DNA from: Zeimonas sp046347945
GTDB taxonomy: Bacteria > Pseudomonadota > Gammaproteobacteria > Burkholderiales > Burkholderiaceae_E
Reading direction: 5' to 3'
Length of the DNA stretch: 64,000 bases
NCBI GenBank assembly: GCA_046347945.1
Contig: JAXMFB010000003.1
Location: forward strand, 62,001-126,000
A program made the position numbers and the translations under genes. Below, in pieces: positions 8,922-16,185 of the stretch (position 1 is the first letter of the stretch; each line of letters begins with the position of its first letter). The notes beneath the pieces are model-generated. The model did no database searches and had not been told where the DNA came from. It saw only the letters and a list, made by a program, of their open reading frames with translations.

Positions 8922-9060
8922 CCTTTCGCGTCGTATGCCGACGGGCTGCAAGCGCCGAGTTGGAGCGGGGAATCACTATCTATAGCCTTCCGCTTCGTCG
9001 ACAGGGCTGCCAACGCAATGGGCGAATGCCGTTCATTGGCTTGGTTGACGCCTGTCGGTG
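8918..9060 (+). pseudogene. Decayed RelE/ParE-type toxin gene
   Basis: From ATG 8918 the frame reads MTFRVVCRRAASAELERGITIY, the expected start of a RelE/ParE toxin. It then loses similarity. A shift of frame restores toxin-like sequence, AFRFVDRAANAMGECRSL (about 8985-9038). Nothing resembling the family's C-terminal beta-hairpin follows, and the next module starts about 40 bases later. The gene is both frameshifted and truncated, which would leave its antitoxin without a target. Confidence 0.55.
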
Positions 9061-9066
9061 CATTAT

Positions 9067-9092
9067 CATATTGGTGCTTACGCACCAATATG
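9067..9092. promoter_or_regulatory. Perfect 11-bp inverted repeat, probable TA operator
   Basis: CATATTGGTGC (9067-9077) is followed by TTAC and its exact reverse complement GCACCAATATG (9082-9092). The repeat lies directly before the ribbon-helix-helix antitoxin gene and touches a possible ATG (9090). RHH antitoxins bind such dyads to repress their own operon. The site is AT-richer than its surroundings. Confidence 0.75.
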
Positions 9093-9101
9093 AGCCCCGC
9101 C

Positions 9102-9341
9102 ATGAGTCGTCTGACCATCACCCTTTCCGAGGCCCGCTACCGGGCGCTCAAGGAAGCTTCCGTGCAGCGCGACAAGACCATCGGGCAACTGATCGACGAA
9201 AGCCTGGAGTTCTACGGCATCAAGACCCGCGAGGACGCCCGTGACCTCGTTCGCCGCGCCCGGGCACACAGCAATCTCACCGAGGAGCAGGCACTCGCGG
9301 TTGCCGAGGAGCAGGTTCGGGCGGTGCGGCGCAAGCGGTGA
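9102..9341 (+). CDS. Ribbon-helix-helix antitoxin of a PIN toxin
   Basis: This 79-residue protein reads MSRLTITLSEARYRALKEASVQRDKTIGQLIDESLEFYGI, a CopG/Arc-type RHH domain, followed by an acidic/basic helical tail. ATG 9102 is preferred because RLTITLS should start the first beta strand; ATG 9090 (four residues longer) is possible but lies in the palindrome. The stop overlaps the PIN gene start (GTGA, 9338-9341), indicating translational coupling. Confidence 0.8.
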   Translation: MSRLTITLSEARYRALKEASVQRDKTIGQLIDESLEFYGIKTREDARDLVRRARAHSNLTEEQALAVAEEQVRAVRRKR

Positions 9342-9757
9342 AGCGTCCGGCAGTCATCGTCGACACGAATGTCGTCGTGGCGGGTCTGCTTGCCGCCAAC
9401 GACGCATCGCCGGTCGCACGCATTCTGGACGGCATGCTTGCGGCGGCCTTTCCGTTCGTGGTGTCCGAGGCCCTGCTGGCCGAGTACCGCGCGGTGCTCC
9501 TGCGGCCTCGCGTACGCAAGCTGCACGGCCTGACGGTCGACGAGGTCGAGGCGCTGCTCGTCGACATCGCCCAGCACGCGATCGTGCTGGTGCCCGTCGC
9601 CACTTCCTCGGCGCCCGATCCGGGTGACCAGTTGCTGTGGGAACTGCTCGCGGCCAGGTCAGACCTGCAATTGGTCACCGGTGACAAGCTGCTGCTGCGC
9701 GACGCGCGCATGCGCGTGCGTGTCGTGTCCCCCAAGGACTTCGTCGAGGGCGCGTAA
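9338..9757 (+). CDS. PIN-domain ribonuclease toxin (PF13470 type)
   Basis: This 139-residue protein starts at GTG. IVDTNVVVAGLLA carries the first catalytic Asp (D9), followed by SEALLAEYRAVL, PGDQLLWELLAA and LVTGDKLLL with further acidic metal ligands. The spacing fits PIN toxins listed as putative toxin-antitoxin component, PIN family. These cut RNA with Mg2+ or Mn2+. Its 3' end overlaps, on the opposite strand, the end of the convergent gene at 9659-10189. Confidence 0.88.
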   Translation: MKRPAVIVDTNVVVAGLLAANDASPVARILDGMLAAAFPFVVSEALLAEYRAVLLRPRVRKLHGLTVDEVEALLVDIAQHAIVLVPVATSSAPDPGDQLLWELLAARSDLQLVTGDKLLLRDARMRVRVVSPKDFVEGA

Positions 9758-10189
9758 CGGGCTCATCGGACGGCCAGCAATCGGAACGATGCCGGCCTTG
9801 GCGCTGCCGCCCAGCGCCCGCACGTCGGGCATCCGCTCCGGCTGCGGCACCTCCATCAGCCGCAGCGGCCGCTGCAGTTCGACCCGGAAGGGCCCGCGCC
9901 CGGTCCTGTAAATCTGCATCGCCGCCCCGCGCTCGGCGAGCCGGCGCTGCAGCAGCAACAGCCGCACGCTCAGGTTGTCCTGCACCTCGGGCAGGCGCAA
10001 CTCGTGGCCGGCCAGGCGCAGCTCGCGCAGGCTGAACTCGCTGCGCCCGCTCCGCGCATGCTCGCGCGCCAGCTTCCAGAAGATCGCGCCGGCCACGCCC
10101 TTGATCAGGTAGTGCGTGTCGAGAAAGACGCTGCCGTCGCGCGGGTAGTAGTGCACCTCGACGGCATCGGCGTGGGGGTTCGGTTCCAT
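9659..10189 (-). CDS. Predicted winged-helix protein of unknown function
   Basis: This 176-residue protein begins at ATG 10189 (MEPNPHADAVEVHYYPRDG). The middle, LIKGVAGAIFWKLAREHA, FSLRELRL, DNLSVRLLLLQRRLAE and IYRTGRGPFRVELQRPL, looks like a winged helix ending in a beta-hairpin. I cannot name the family. It lies 13 bases after the TetR gene and probably belongs to the same operon. Its last 99 bases overlap the end of the convergent PIN gene, so the C-terminal 30 residues are unusual and may not be conserved. Confidence 0.6.
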   Translation of the reverse strand: MEPNPHADAVEVHYYPRDGSVFLDTHYLIKGVAGAIFWKLAREHARSGRSEFSLRELRLAGHELRLPEVQDNLSVRLLLLQRRLAERGAAMQIYRTGRGPFRVELQRPLRLMEVPQPERMPDVRALGGSAKAGIVPIAGRPMSPLRALDEVLGGHDTHAHARVAQQQLVTGDQLQV

Positions 10190-10202
10190 CGCGTCGCCTC
10201 CT

Positions 10203-10820
10203 TCACGTGCCCGCCACGGGCTTTCGGGCCGCATTGACCAGCGCCCGGATCGCCCAGCGGCGCACGCGCCGGGCCTCGGCCTCGTCGAGCTGCAGCACGT
10301 CCTTCAACACCAGCATCGCCTCGGTGCCGATCACCAGCGCCAGCGCCCGCGTGAGCGTCTTCAGGGCTACCGGGCGGAGCTTGCGACGAGCCGGCTCGAG
10401 CGCCGCCTCGATCAGCGGCGTGCGGCGGTTCTGCCGCACCGGCGTGGACGTGTCGCCGCCGCGCCGCACGCTGCGTTCCATCGTGTGCCTCAGCATCAGG
10501 CGCAGCGCGACCTCGTTGTCGCGGATCATCTGGTCGAACGCCGCGTCGACGCGCTCCAGCCGCGCCACCGGATCCGTGGCCGGCCCGCCGCGGAACACTT
10601 CCTCGGCCTGCGGCGTGTCGATGTCGAGCGAGGCCTCCACCAGCAGCGCCGTCACGTCCGGGAAATGGCGGTAGGCCGTGGCGCGCGAGACCATCGCCTC
10701 CTCGGCGATCTCCTCGAGGCTGGGGTTGTGGCCCTGGCTCGTCAGGCGCGCCGCAGCTTGCAGCAGGTCCTTGCGGGTGCGTCGCAGCTGGTTGGCGCGT
10801 CCCCCGGTCTCGGCCCTCAT
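10203..10820 (-). CDS. TetR/AcrR-family transcriptional regulator
   Basis: This 205-residue protein starts at ATG 10820, overlapping the SnoaL gene by four bases. The N-terminal helix-turn-helix is clear: RKDLLQAAARL, PSLEEIAEEAMVSRATAYRHFPD (about residues 30-55). The rest is the helical ligand-binding domain. It should repress its own operon and possibly the divergent MBL gene. A dyad in the shared intergenic region is a candidate operator. Confidence 0.88.
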   Translation of the reverse strand: MRAETGGRANQLRRTRKDLLQAAARLTSQGHNPSLEEIAEEAMVSRATAYRHFPDVTALLVEASLDIDTPQAEEVFRGGPATDPVARLERVDAAFDQMIRDNEVALRLMLRHTMERSVRRGGDTSTPVRQNRRTPLIEAALEPARRKLRPVALKTLTRALALVIGTEAMLVLKDVLQLDEAEARRVRRWAIRALVNAARKPVAGT

Positions 10821-11248
10821 GCCGATTCCTGCTGCGGCAGCTGCGCGAGGATGGCAGCGAAGTCCAGCCAGACGTTCTCGCGTGCGATCTCGCCGTTCTC
10901 GGTGAACTGGAGCACGTGCAGCAGGCGGAACTCGAGCGGCCGGCCGCGGCCCTCCAGCCCGAACGGCCGGCCCGCGGCCCGACCGCGCCAGAGCGACTCG
11001 TCGACGACGAAGTCGCTGCCGTACAGGCGGCGAAGCGTCTCCACGCGGCTGTCCGCGAGGTCCGCGAACATCGCCTCGTAGAAGGCACGCGCGGCGGCTC
11101 GGCCGCGCGTCGCGCCCGCCGGCCAGCCGACGACGTCGTGCTCGACGTCGTCGGCCAGCGTGCCCAGCACGCCTTCCACGTCGTCGCTGGCCTCGTGGCG
11201 GAAGTGCTCGTCGACCTTGCGGTCCATCTGTGCGGGTGTCATCGGCAT
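10817..11248 (-). CDS. SnoaL/NTF2-like protein
   Basis: This 143-residue protein starts at ATG 11248, with CGGAGG about ten bases upstream. MDRKVDEHFRHEASDDVEGVLGTLADDVEHDVVGWP and RAFYEAMFADL, then LHVLQFTENGEIARENVWLD are typical of SnoaL-like polyketide-cyclase/NTF2 folds. The family includes isomerases and cyclases as well as binding proteins, so no reaction can be given. It is the first gene of an operon with the TetR regulator. Confidence 0.8.
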   Translation of the reverse strand: MPMTPAQMDRKVDEHFRHEASDDVEGVLGTLADDVEHDVVGWPAGATRGRAAARAFYEAMFADLADSRVETLRRLYGSDFVVDESLWRGRAAGRPFGLEGRGRPLEFRLLHVLQFTENGEIARENVWLDFAAILAQLPQQESA

Positions 11249-11277
11249 GTCGGGCCTCCGGAACGTGGCGCCATTCG

Positions 11278-11293
11278 TGAGACAACAATCTCA
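11278..11293. promoter_or_regulatory. Dyad TGAGA-N6-TCTCA, candidate TetR operator
   Basis: TGAGA (11278-11282) and TCTCA (11289-11293) form a perfect 5-bp inverted repeat. The repeat lies in the 179-bp gap between the minus-strand SnoaL/TetR operon and the plus-strand MBL gene. Further right, three copies of TTAGC (about 11325-11365) occur as direct repeats. Assignment to TetR is inference from position. Confidence 0.4.
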
Positions 11294-11427
11294 TAAAGCT
11301 GCCACATTTTCAATACGGAGGGTTCTTAGCAAGAAGTTAGCGGTTCTTTCACCAGAACTTAGCAGCGCGCCCGGGCCTGGGGCTCCAGACTTTGCGAACC
11401 CTTCACCCATCACCGCGAGGACATGCC

Positions 11428-12228
11428 ATGGACCAACCCACCCTGCTGCCGAGCCGCCGCGTCGGCACCGACACCGACCTGCTGCCCGCCTACGTGCCGC
11501 TGCCCGGCCTGGGCGTGCTTCCGGTCAACGCCTTCCTGATCCACGCGCGCGAGCCCGTGCTGGTCGACACCGGCATCGCGGCGTTGCGCGACGGGTTCCT
11601 GAAGGCGCTGCGCGCGCTCATCGATCCTGCCGCGCTGCGCTGGATCTGGATCACCCACGCCGACGCCGACCACGTGGGCAGCCTGGCCGCGGTGCTGGCC
11701 GAGGCGCCGCAGGCGCGCGTCGTCACGAACTACCTGGGCGTGGGCAAGATGGGCCTGCAGCAGCTGCCGCTCGACCGCACGTACCTGATCAACCCGGGGC
11801 AGGCGCTCGACGTGGGCGACCGCCGGCTGCTGGCCCACCGCCCGCCGGTGTACGACGCGCCCGAGACGATGGCGGTGTTCGACAGTCGCACGCGCCATCT
11901 GTTCAGCTCGGACTGCTTCGGCGCCGTGATGGCGCGCCCCGCCGAGATCGCGTCGGCGATCGGCGCGCGCGAACTGCACGACGGGCTGGCGCTGTGGGGG
12001 CGCATCGACGTGCCCTGGCTGGCCGAGGTCGCGCGCGACCGGCTGGCGGCAGCCTGCCGCCCGCTGCGCGAGCTGGAGCCGCGCCTCATCCTCGGCAGTC
12101 ACCTGCCGCCGGCGGCGGCTCTCGACGACGCGCTGTACGCCGGCCTGGAGGCCGCGCGTGAGGCCGCGCCCTTCGTGGGGCCGGACCAGGCTGCGTTGGA
12201 GCTGGCTTCGAGCGGGACGTATGCGTGA
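11428..12228 (+). CDS. MBL-fold metallohydrolase
   Basis: This 266-residue protein starts at ATG 11428 behind GCGAGG. VLVDTGI precedes the metal motif THADADHVGS (H77, D79, D81, H82), and DCFGAV (third-ligand Asp) and GSHLPP (last His) follow. The Zn-dependent beta-lactamase fold covers the whole length; it belongs with oxidoreductase/flavoprotein-type or lactonase-like MBL proteins. The substrate is unknown. It is divergent from the TetR/SnoaL operon and may be controlled by that TetR. Confidence 0.85.
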   Translation: MDQPTLLPSRRVGTDTDLLPAYVPLPGLGVLPVNAFLIHAREPVLVDTGIAALRDGFLKALRALIDPAALRWIWITHADADHVGSLAAVLAEAPQARVVTNYLGVGKMGLQQLPLDRTYLINPGQALDVGDRRLLAHRPPVYDAPETMAVFDSRTRHLFSSDCFGAVMARPAEIASAIGARELHDGLALWGRIDVPWLAEVARDRLAAACRPLRELEPRLILGSHLPPAAALDDALYAGLEAAREAAPFVGPDQAALELASSGTYA

Positions 12229-12311
12229 TCCGCTTCATCGCCGTGCGGATCCGGGGCGCGCTGTCGCCCCGGTTCGGGCGATCAGGCCTGGTTCGCTGCG
12301 CGCTTGACCCG

Positions 12312-12593
12312 TCAGTTCACGTAGTCCTTCAGCACGCGATCCAGCCGGGCCTGCCAGCCCGGGCCTGTCGCCCTGAACCACGCGAGCACTTCGGGGCTAT
12401 AGCGGATCGAGACGAGCTGCTTCCTGTTCGGCGAGGGCGGCCGTCCGCGTAGCGCGCGGATAGGCACCATCGCTTCGAGTTGCCTCCGCGTCAGCGGCTG
12501 TGCGTCGGGGTCGGACCTCGCGGCGGCCGTGATCGCCCGATCTTCCTCAACCGTCGGCATCACGACGGTCTTGCGCCTGGTTCGTCCGGACAT
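12312..12593 (-). CDS. brnA: BrnA-family antitoxin without BrnT
   Basis: This 93-residue protein reads MPTVEEDRAITAAARSDPDAQPLTRRQLEAM, then GRPPSPNRKQLVSIRYSPEVLAWFRATGPGWQARLDRVLKDYV. That is the BrnA pattern ending in a ribbon-helix-helix. A brnT toxin gene would normally lie directly upstream (right side, minus strand), but 12594-12810 holds no such frame. It is therefore a solitary antitoxin-like repressor. Confidence 0.85.
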   Translation of the reverse strand: MSGRTRRKTVVMPTVEEDRAITAAARSDPDAQPLTRRQLEAMVPIRALRGRPPSPNRKQLVSIRYSPEVLAWFRATGPGWQARLDRVLKDYVN

Positions 12594-12810
12594 GGTGCTT
12601 CACTTCTCGTCGATTGGCGCGCCGCGCGCTGATGATACGTCGAGCATGTCCCCGCTCGGTGAATCTCTAGCGCCCCACCTTCCGCTTCTCGTGCTCGCGC
12701 TGGCAGTCGACGCATCGGCAGCGCTCGCCGGTTTCAGTCTCGTTTCACCTTGCTGCGCGAAGAATGCAGGCAACGGGCTTTCACGCCCTTGCCCATTCGG
12801 AGCGCAGAGG

Positions 12811-13233
12811 ATGTCGCGCAGGTTCTCGTCCCGATTCCGGCAGGCATCGCTTGCCGTCGTCGCCGTCACCTTGTTCGTCGCGGCGAGTGCGCACGCGGCC
12901 GACACTTCGGCTGCACGGCAACTCGAGCGTTTCAGCACCGCCTCCGGCGCGCCCGGCGACGCGGAACGCGGGCGCCTCTTCTTCACCAGCCGGCACGGCG
13001 GTGAATGGTCGTGTGCTTCGTGCCACCGCGATGCGCCGCTCACCGCCGGCAAGCACGCGAAGACCGGCAAGGCGATCGACCCGATCGCACCGGTTGCGAA
13101 CGCGGCGGCCCTTACCGACACCGCTCGCGTCGACAAGTGGTTCCGTCGCAACTGCAAGGACGTGCTCGGGAGGGAATGCAGCGCGGGCGAGAAGGCCGAC
13201 GTGCTCGCGTACCTGCTCGGGCTCGGACGCTGA
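12811..13233 (+). CDS. DUF1924 (SHP-like) monohaem cytochrome c
   Basis: This 140-residue protein has a signal peptide (about 1-29, ending ASAHAAD). It has one CxxCH (CASCH) in RGRLFFTSRHGGEWSCASCH and a second Cys pair region (CKDVLGREC). DUF1924 proteins resemble the sphaeroides haem protein SHP, an oxygen- or NO-binding c-type haem protein. The next two genes encode a dihaem cytochrome c and a b561-type membrane cytochrome, the usual electron supply for SHP. Confidence 0.85.
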   Translation: MSRRFSSRFRQASLAVVAVTLFVAASAHAADTSAARQLERFSTASGAPGDAERGRLFFTSRHGGEWSCASCHRDAPLTAGKHAKTGKAIDPIAPVANAAALTDTARVDKWFRRNCKDVLGRECSAGEKADVLAYLLGLGR

Positions 13234-13260
13234 CGGTCGGCGCGCTTCGGAGTGCTTGCA

Positions 13261-13779
13261 ATGAACCCCTCGTTTCGCGATCGCCTCTCACGATTCCTCA
13301 CCGTGGCCGGTCTCTGCGCCGTCGCCGCTGCCGCACACGCCGGCGAGCGCAGGGCGATGCCGGCCGACGTGCCCGACGCCTACGTGCAGGAATGCGCGTC
13401 GTGCCACGTCGCGTACGCGCCGGGCGCGCTTCCGGCCGCATCGTGGCGACGGATCATGAGCGGGCTCGACAGTCACTTCGGAGCCGACGCCGCGCTCGAC
13501 GCGGCCACGGCCGCACGAATCGACGCGTGGCTGCAGCGGCATGCCGGCACCTGGAAGCGGGTGAGCGAAGAGCCGCCGCAGGACCGCATCACGCGCTCGC
13601 GCTGGTTCGAGCGCAAGCACCGGAAGGTGAACACGGCCGTCTGGCGCCACGACAGCGTGAAGAGCGCCGCGAACTGCGGGGCGTGCCACGCCGGCGCCGA
13701 CCGCGGACGTTTCGACGAAGACGACCTGCGATTCCCCGCAGGCCTCGACGCACGTCATCGGCGTGCCTGGAACGATTGA
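13261..13779 (+). CDS. Dihaem cytochrome c (DHC-like)
   Basis: This 172-residue protein has a signal peptide (cleavage near AAAAHAGE). It has two haem-binding motifs, CASCH early and CGACH in SAANCGACHAGADRGRFDEDDL. The length and motif spacing fit DHC, the redox partner of SHP. It probably passes electrons from the b561 protein encoded next to the DUF1924 protein in the periplasm. ATG 13261 is 27 bases after the previous stop. Confidence 0.85.
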   Translation: MNPSFRDRLSRFLTVAGLCAVAAAAHAGERRAMPADVPDAYVQECASCHVAYAPGALPAASWRRIMSGLDSHFGADAALDAATAARIDAWLQRHAGTWKRVSEEPPQDRITRSRWFERKHRKVNTAVWRHDSVKSAANCGACHAGADRGRFDEDDLRFPAGLDARHRRAWND

Positions 13780-13792
13780 AGCGAGCAACGAC

Positions 13793-14461
13793 ATGCAATC
13801 CGTATCGACCCTCCCGCGCGCCGTCGGATCGGCGCAGACACCATCGACGGGCCGCCGCGTGGTCGACGCGCCCACGCGCGCATTCCACTGGCTGTTCGCG
13901 GCGAGCTTCCTCGGGGCGTTCGTCACCGGCGACAGCGAAACCTGGCGCTCGGTGCACGTCGCGCTCGGCTACCTGATGCCCGCGCTGCTCGGGTTCCGGC
14001 TGCTCTACGGGATCGCCGGCCCGCGCTACGCGCGCCTGGCGCCGACGTGGCGCAAGCTGGCCGGCCTGCCCGAGTGGCTTCGATCGATGCGCCACGGACG
14101 CCGGCTCGCCGACGTCGACTGGCGACACGGCGAGAACCTGCTGATCGCGCTGCTGGTCGTCGCGATGCTCGTTGCGGTCGTGCCTCTCGCGCTGAGTGGC
14201 ATCGCGGTCTACGAGGAGTGGGGTGGCGACTGGCTCGAGGAGGTCCACGAGTTCTTCGGCAACGCGTTCCTCGCGCTCGCCGGCGCGCACGTCGCCGCGC
14301 TCGTCGGCTCGAGCGTGCTGCGCCGAAGGAACCGCATGGTGCCGATGATCACCGGGCGCGCGAGCGGCTCGGGCCCGGATCTGGTGCGCAGCAACCGGAC
14401 GTGGCTCGCCGTGCTGCTGTGGATCGCATCGATCGGCTTCGTCGCGTGGCAACTGCTCTGA
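13793..14461 (+). CDS. Cytochrome b561-type membrane protein
   Basis: This 222-residue protein reads VVDAPTRAFHWLFAASFLGAF, with WRSVHVALGYLMPALLGFRLLYG, LLIALLVVAMLVAVVPLALSG and FFGNAFLALAGAHVAALVG. Four transmembrane helices carry conserved His residues for two b haems (FHW, VHVALGY, HEFFGNAF, AHV). It should deliver quinol electrons to the preceding cytochromes. ATG 13793 is preferred over GTG 13763, which would overlap the dhc gene. Confidence 0.88.
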   Translation: MQSVSTLPRAVGSAQTPSTGRRVVDAPTRAFHWLFAASFLGAFVTGDSETWRSVHVALGYLMPALLGFRLLYGIAGPRYARLAPTWRKLAGLPEWLRSMRHGRRLADVDWRHGENLLIALLVVAMLVAVVPLALSGIAVYEEWGGDWLEEVHEFFGNAFLALAGAHVAALVGSSVLRRRNRMVPMITGRASGSGPDLVRSNRTWLAVLLWIASIGFVAWQLL

Positions 14462-14471
14462 AGCGCGGCGC

Positions 14472-14720
14472 CTATCGCAACCGAAGCGGTGGCGCCATCC
14501 CCGCCAGCGCAAGCAGCCCCCACACCGCGAGCGCCGTGCCCCCGCAGCAGTACAGCGCCAGGTAGAAGCGGAACGCGAAGGGGTTGTCGTCACGGTTCGG
14601 CCGGAACGGACGCATGAAGTTCGATCCGGCCGGCAACTCGCCCACCCGATAGCCGCGCCAGCCGACCGCCAGCACGCTGGCCCCTATGGCGATCAGGAAC
14701 AGCGCGCCGAGCACCTGCAT
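14472..14720 (-). CDS. Small membrane protein of unknown function
   Basis: This 82-residue protein starts at ATG 14720 in an ATGA overlap with the upstream gene. Two hydrophobic helices are visible: VLGALFLIAIGASVLAVGW near the N-terminus and YLALYCCGGTALAVWGLLAL near the C-terminus. The short loop contains NFMRPFRPNRDDNPFAFRFY. No family recognised. It is co-transcribed with the next gene and convergent with the cytochrome operon. Confidence 0.6.
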   Translation of the reverse strand: MQVLGALFLIAIGASVLAVGWRGYRVGELPAGSNFMRPFRPNRDDNPFAFRFYLALYCCGGTALAVWGLLALAGMAPPLRLR

Positions 14721-15520
14721 CACGCAGCCTGCCCCGCGCCGGTCAGCTTGCGCAAGACCGACAGCAGCCCGGTGACGCCGGCGCTCATCGCCCCGGCCAT
14801 CAGCATCTCGAACGGCCACAGGTTGTGCGAGGTGGGATCGATCGCAACGCCGATCACGATGCGCAGGACGACGAATGCCATCATGATCGCCGGCACCGCG
14901 GCAGCGATGCGCCAGCCGCCGCGCCAGCGCCAGAGCATCCACGCCGGGCCGGCGATGCCAAGCAGGCACACTCCCAGCATGGCGAGCATGAAGCCGTTGA
15001 GAAGCGCCACGTCACCGGCGCTGACCGGTGCCTGGTTGCGCGCTTCGGCCGCCCGTTGCTGGGCGAGCCGGGCCTGCGCGTGCATGTCGGTCACCCATGC
15101 CGGGGGCGCTTCGCCCGCCGAGGCTTCGCTGCCGCCGATGACCTGCACGCGATAGGTGGCCACCACCGGCGTGCTCTGCACCCGGCCGTCGCCGGCGGTG
15201 ATGCGGATCTCGTCGACCTCGGTGCCCGGCTGCATCAGGAAGAACCAGGCGAGCATTTCGCCGTCGCCCGTGAAGCGAGGCGAAGGGCTGGTGCCTGCAT
15301 CGGCCGGCTTGCCGCGGAAGTACGGTCTGACCCAGATGCCGACCGGCTGGTCGCTGGAGTAGGCGAGGCGCAGGTTGAAGTGCTGGTTGCGCGCCAGCGT
15401 GACGCGATCGCCGGCAGGCCAGGTTTCGAGCACCCGTACCGTCGTCGCAGCTCGGGCCGGGCCGGAAAGGCCGAGCGCTGCTGCGAGCAACAGGAGGGTC
15501 GCGATGAACTTGAGTCGCAT
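14720..15520 (-). CDS. Predicted inner-membrane protein with periplasmic domain
   Basis: This 266-residue protein has a signal peptide (about 1-24, ending ARAATT). A periplasmic beta-rich part (about 25-140) with WVRPYFRGKPADAG and GDGEMLAWFFLMQPG is followed by an Ala/Gln-rich helix. Three transmembrane segments follow (FMLAMLGVCLLGIAGPAWML, IAAAVPAIMMAFVVLRIVIG, FEMLMAGAMSAGVTGLLSVL). I do not recognise a named family. It is translationally coupled to the 82-residue membrane protein. Confidence 0.6.
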   Translation of the reverse strand: MRLKFIATLLLLAAALGLSGPARAATTVRVLETWPAGDRVTLARNQHFNLRLAYSSDQPVGIWVRPYFRGKPADAGTSPSPRFTGDGEMLAWFFLMQPGTEVDEIRITAGDGRVQSTPVVATYRVQVIGGSEASAGEAPPAWVTDMHAQARLAQQRAAEARNQAPVSAGDVALLNGFMLAMLGVCLLGIAGPAWMLWRWRGGWRIAAAVPAIMMAFVVLRIVIGVAIDPTSHNLWPFEMLMAGAMSAGVTGLLSVLRKLTGAGQAA

Positions 15521-15625
15521 GGCCCACGATTGTCTGCCCGAACCCTCCGGGATGCGGACGGGGGGCGCGGCCGATCGCGCCGGCCGGCGGCACTCGCGCG
15601 ATGAATGGCGCGATCGTCTGTTGCG

Positions 15626-16084
15626 TCAGGCGCCGGTGCGGGGAGGGCTTGCCGTGGCGGGCGGCGGGGCTGCCGCCACCAGCCCGTACCGCGCCATCAC
15701 TTCCAGCAGCTTCGCCCGGTCCGGCGGCCCGCCGGCATTGACCACCTCCGCGACGTCGCGGAAGTACTGCGCCCCGATGTCCGGCGTCAGCACGACCAGC
15801 GCGCGCGCCGTCTGCGTCCCGGTGTTCCTGAAGGCGTGCACCGAGCCGCGCGGCGTCGACATCCATTGGCCCGGTGCCAGTTCGCGCGACTCGTTGTCGA
15901 CCGAGTAGTCGATCGAGCCCTCCACGACGTAGAAGAACTCCTCCTTGTGGCTGTGGCTGTGCGGTGGGGGGACGTTCGCGCCCGGCGGCACGACGAGTTC
16001 GAACACGCCGAGGCCACCGCTCTTCGAGCCGTCGACCAGGTAGCGGATCTCGAGTTGGCCCATCTTGACCACGTCGTTGCTCAT
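15626..16084 (-). CDS. Cupin-domain protein
   Basis: This 152-residue protein has cupin motif 1, PPPHSHSHKEEFFYVVEG, which supplies the metal-binding His/Glu set. Motif 2 is WMSTPRGSVHAFRNTG. It resembles quercetin 2,3-dioxygenase-like small cupins, but the reaction is not predictable. It is divergently transcribed from the LysR gene with about 100 bases between them, so it is the likely target of that regulator. Confidence 0.82.
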   Translation of the reverse strand: MSNDVVKMGQLEIRYLVDGSKSGGLGVFELVVPPGANVPPPHSHSHKEEFFYVVEGSIDYSVDNESRELAPGQWMSTPRGSVHAFRNTGTQTARALVVLTPDIGAQYFRDVAEVVNAGGPPDRAKLLEVMARYGLVAAAPPPATASPPRTGA

Positions 16085-16185
16085 GTCGCGCTCCTGGGTT
16101 CGAGGGTCACGGCATTAATGTAGACCGTTGCAGAGAAGCGATAAATAGCGTCTCATTCAACTGATTGTTGCTGGAGTGGTGCGAA

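Noticed and set aside
7734..9100. Integron cassette array with attC sites between the TA modules
   Set aside because: Same orientation and cassette-like spacing suggested it, but no RYYYAAC/GTTRRRY core pairs with suitable inner boxes were found and no integrase is in view.
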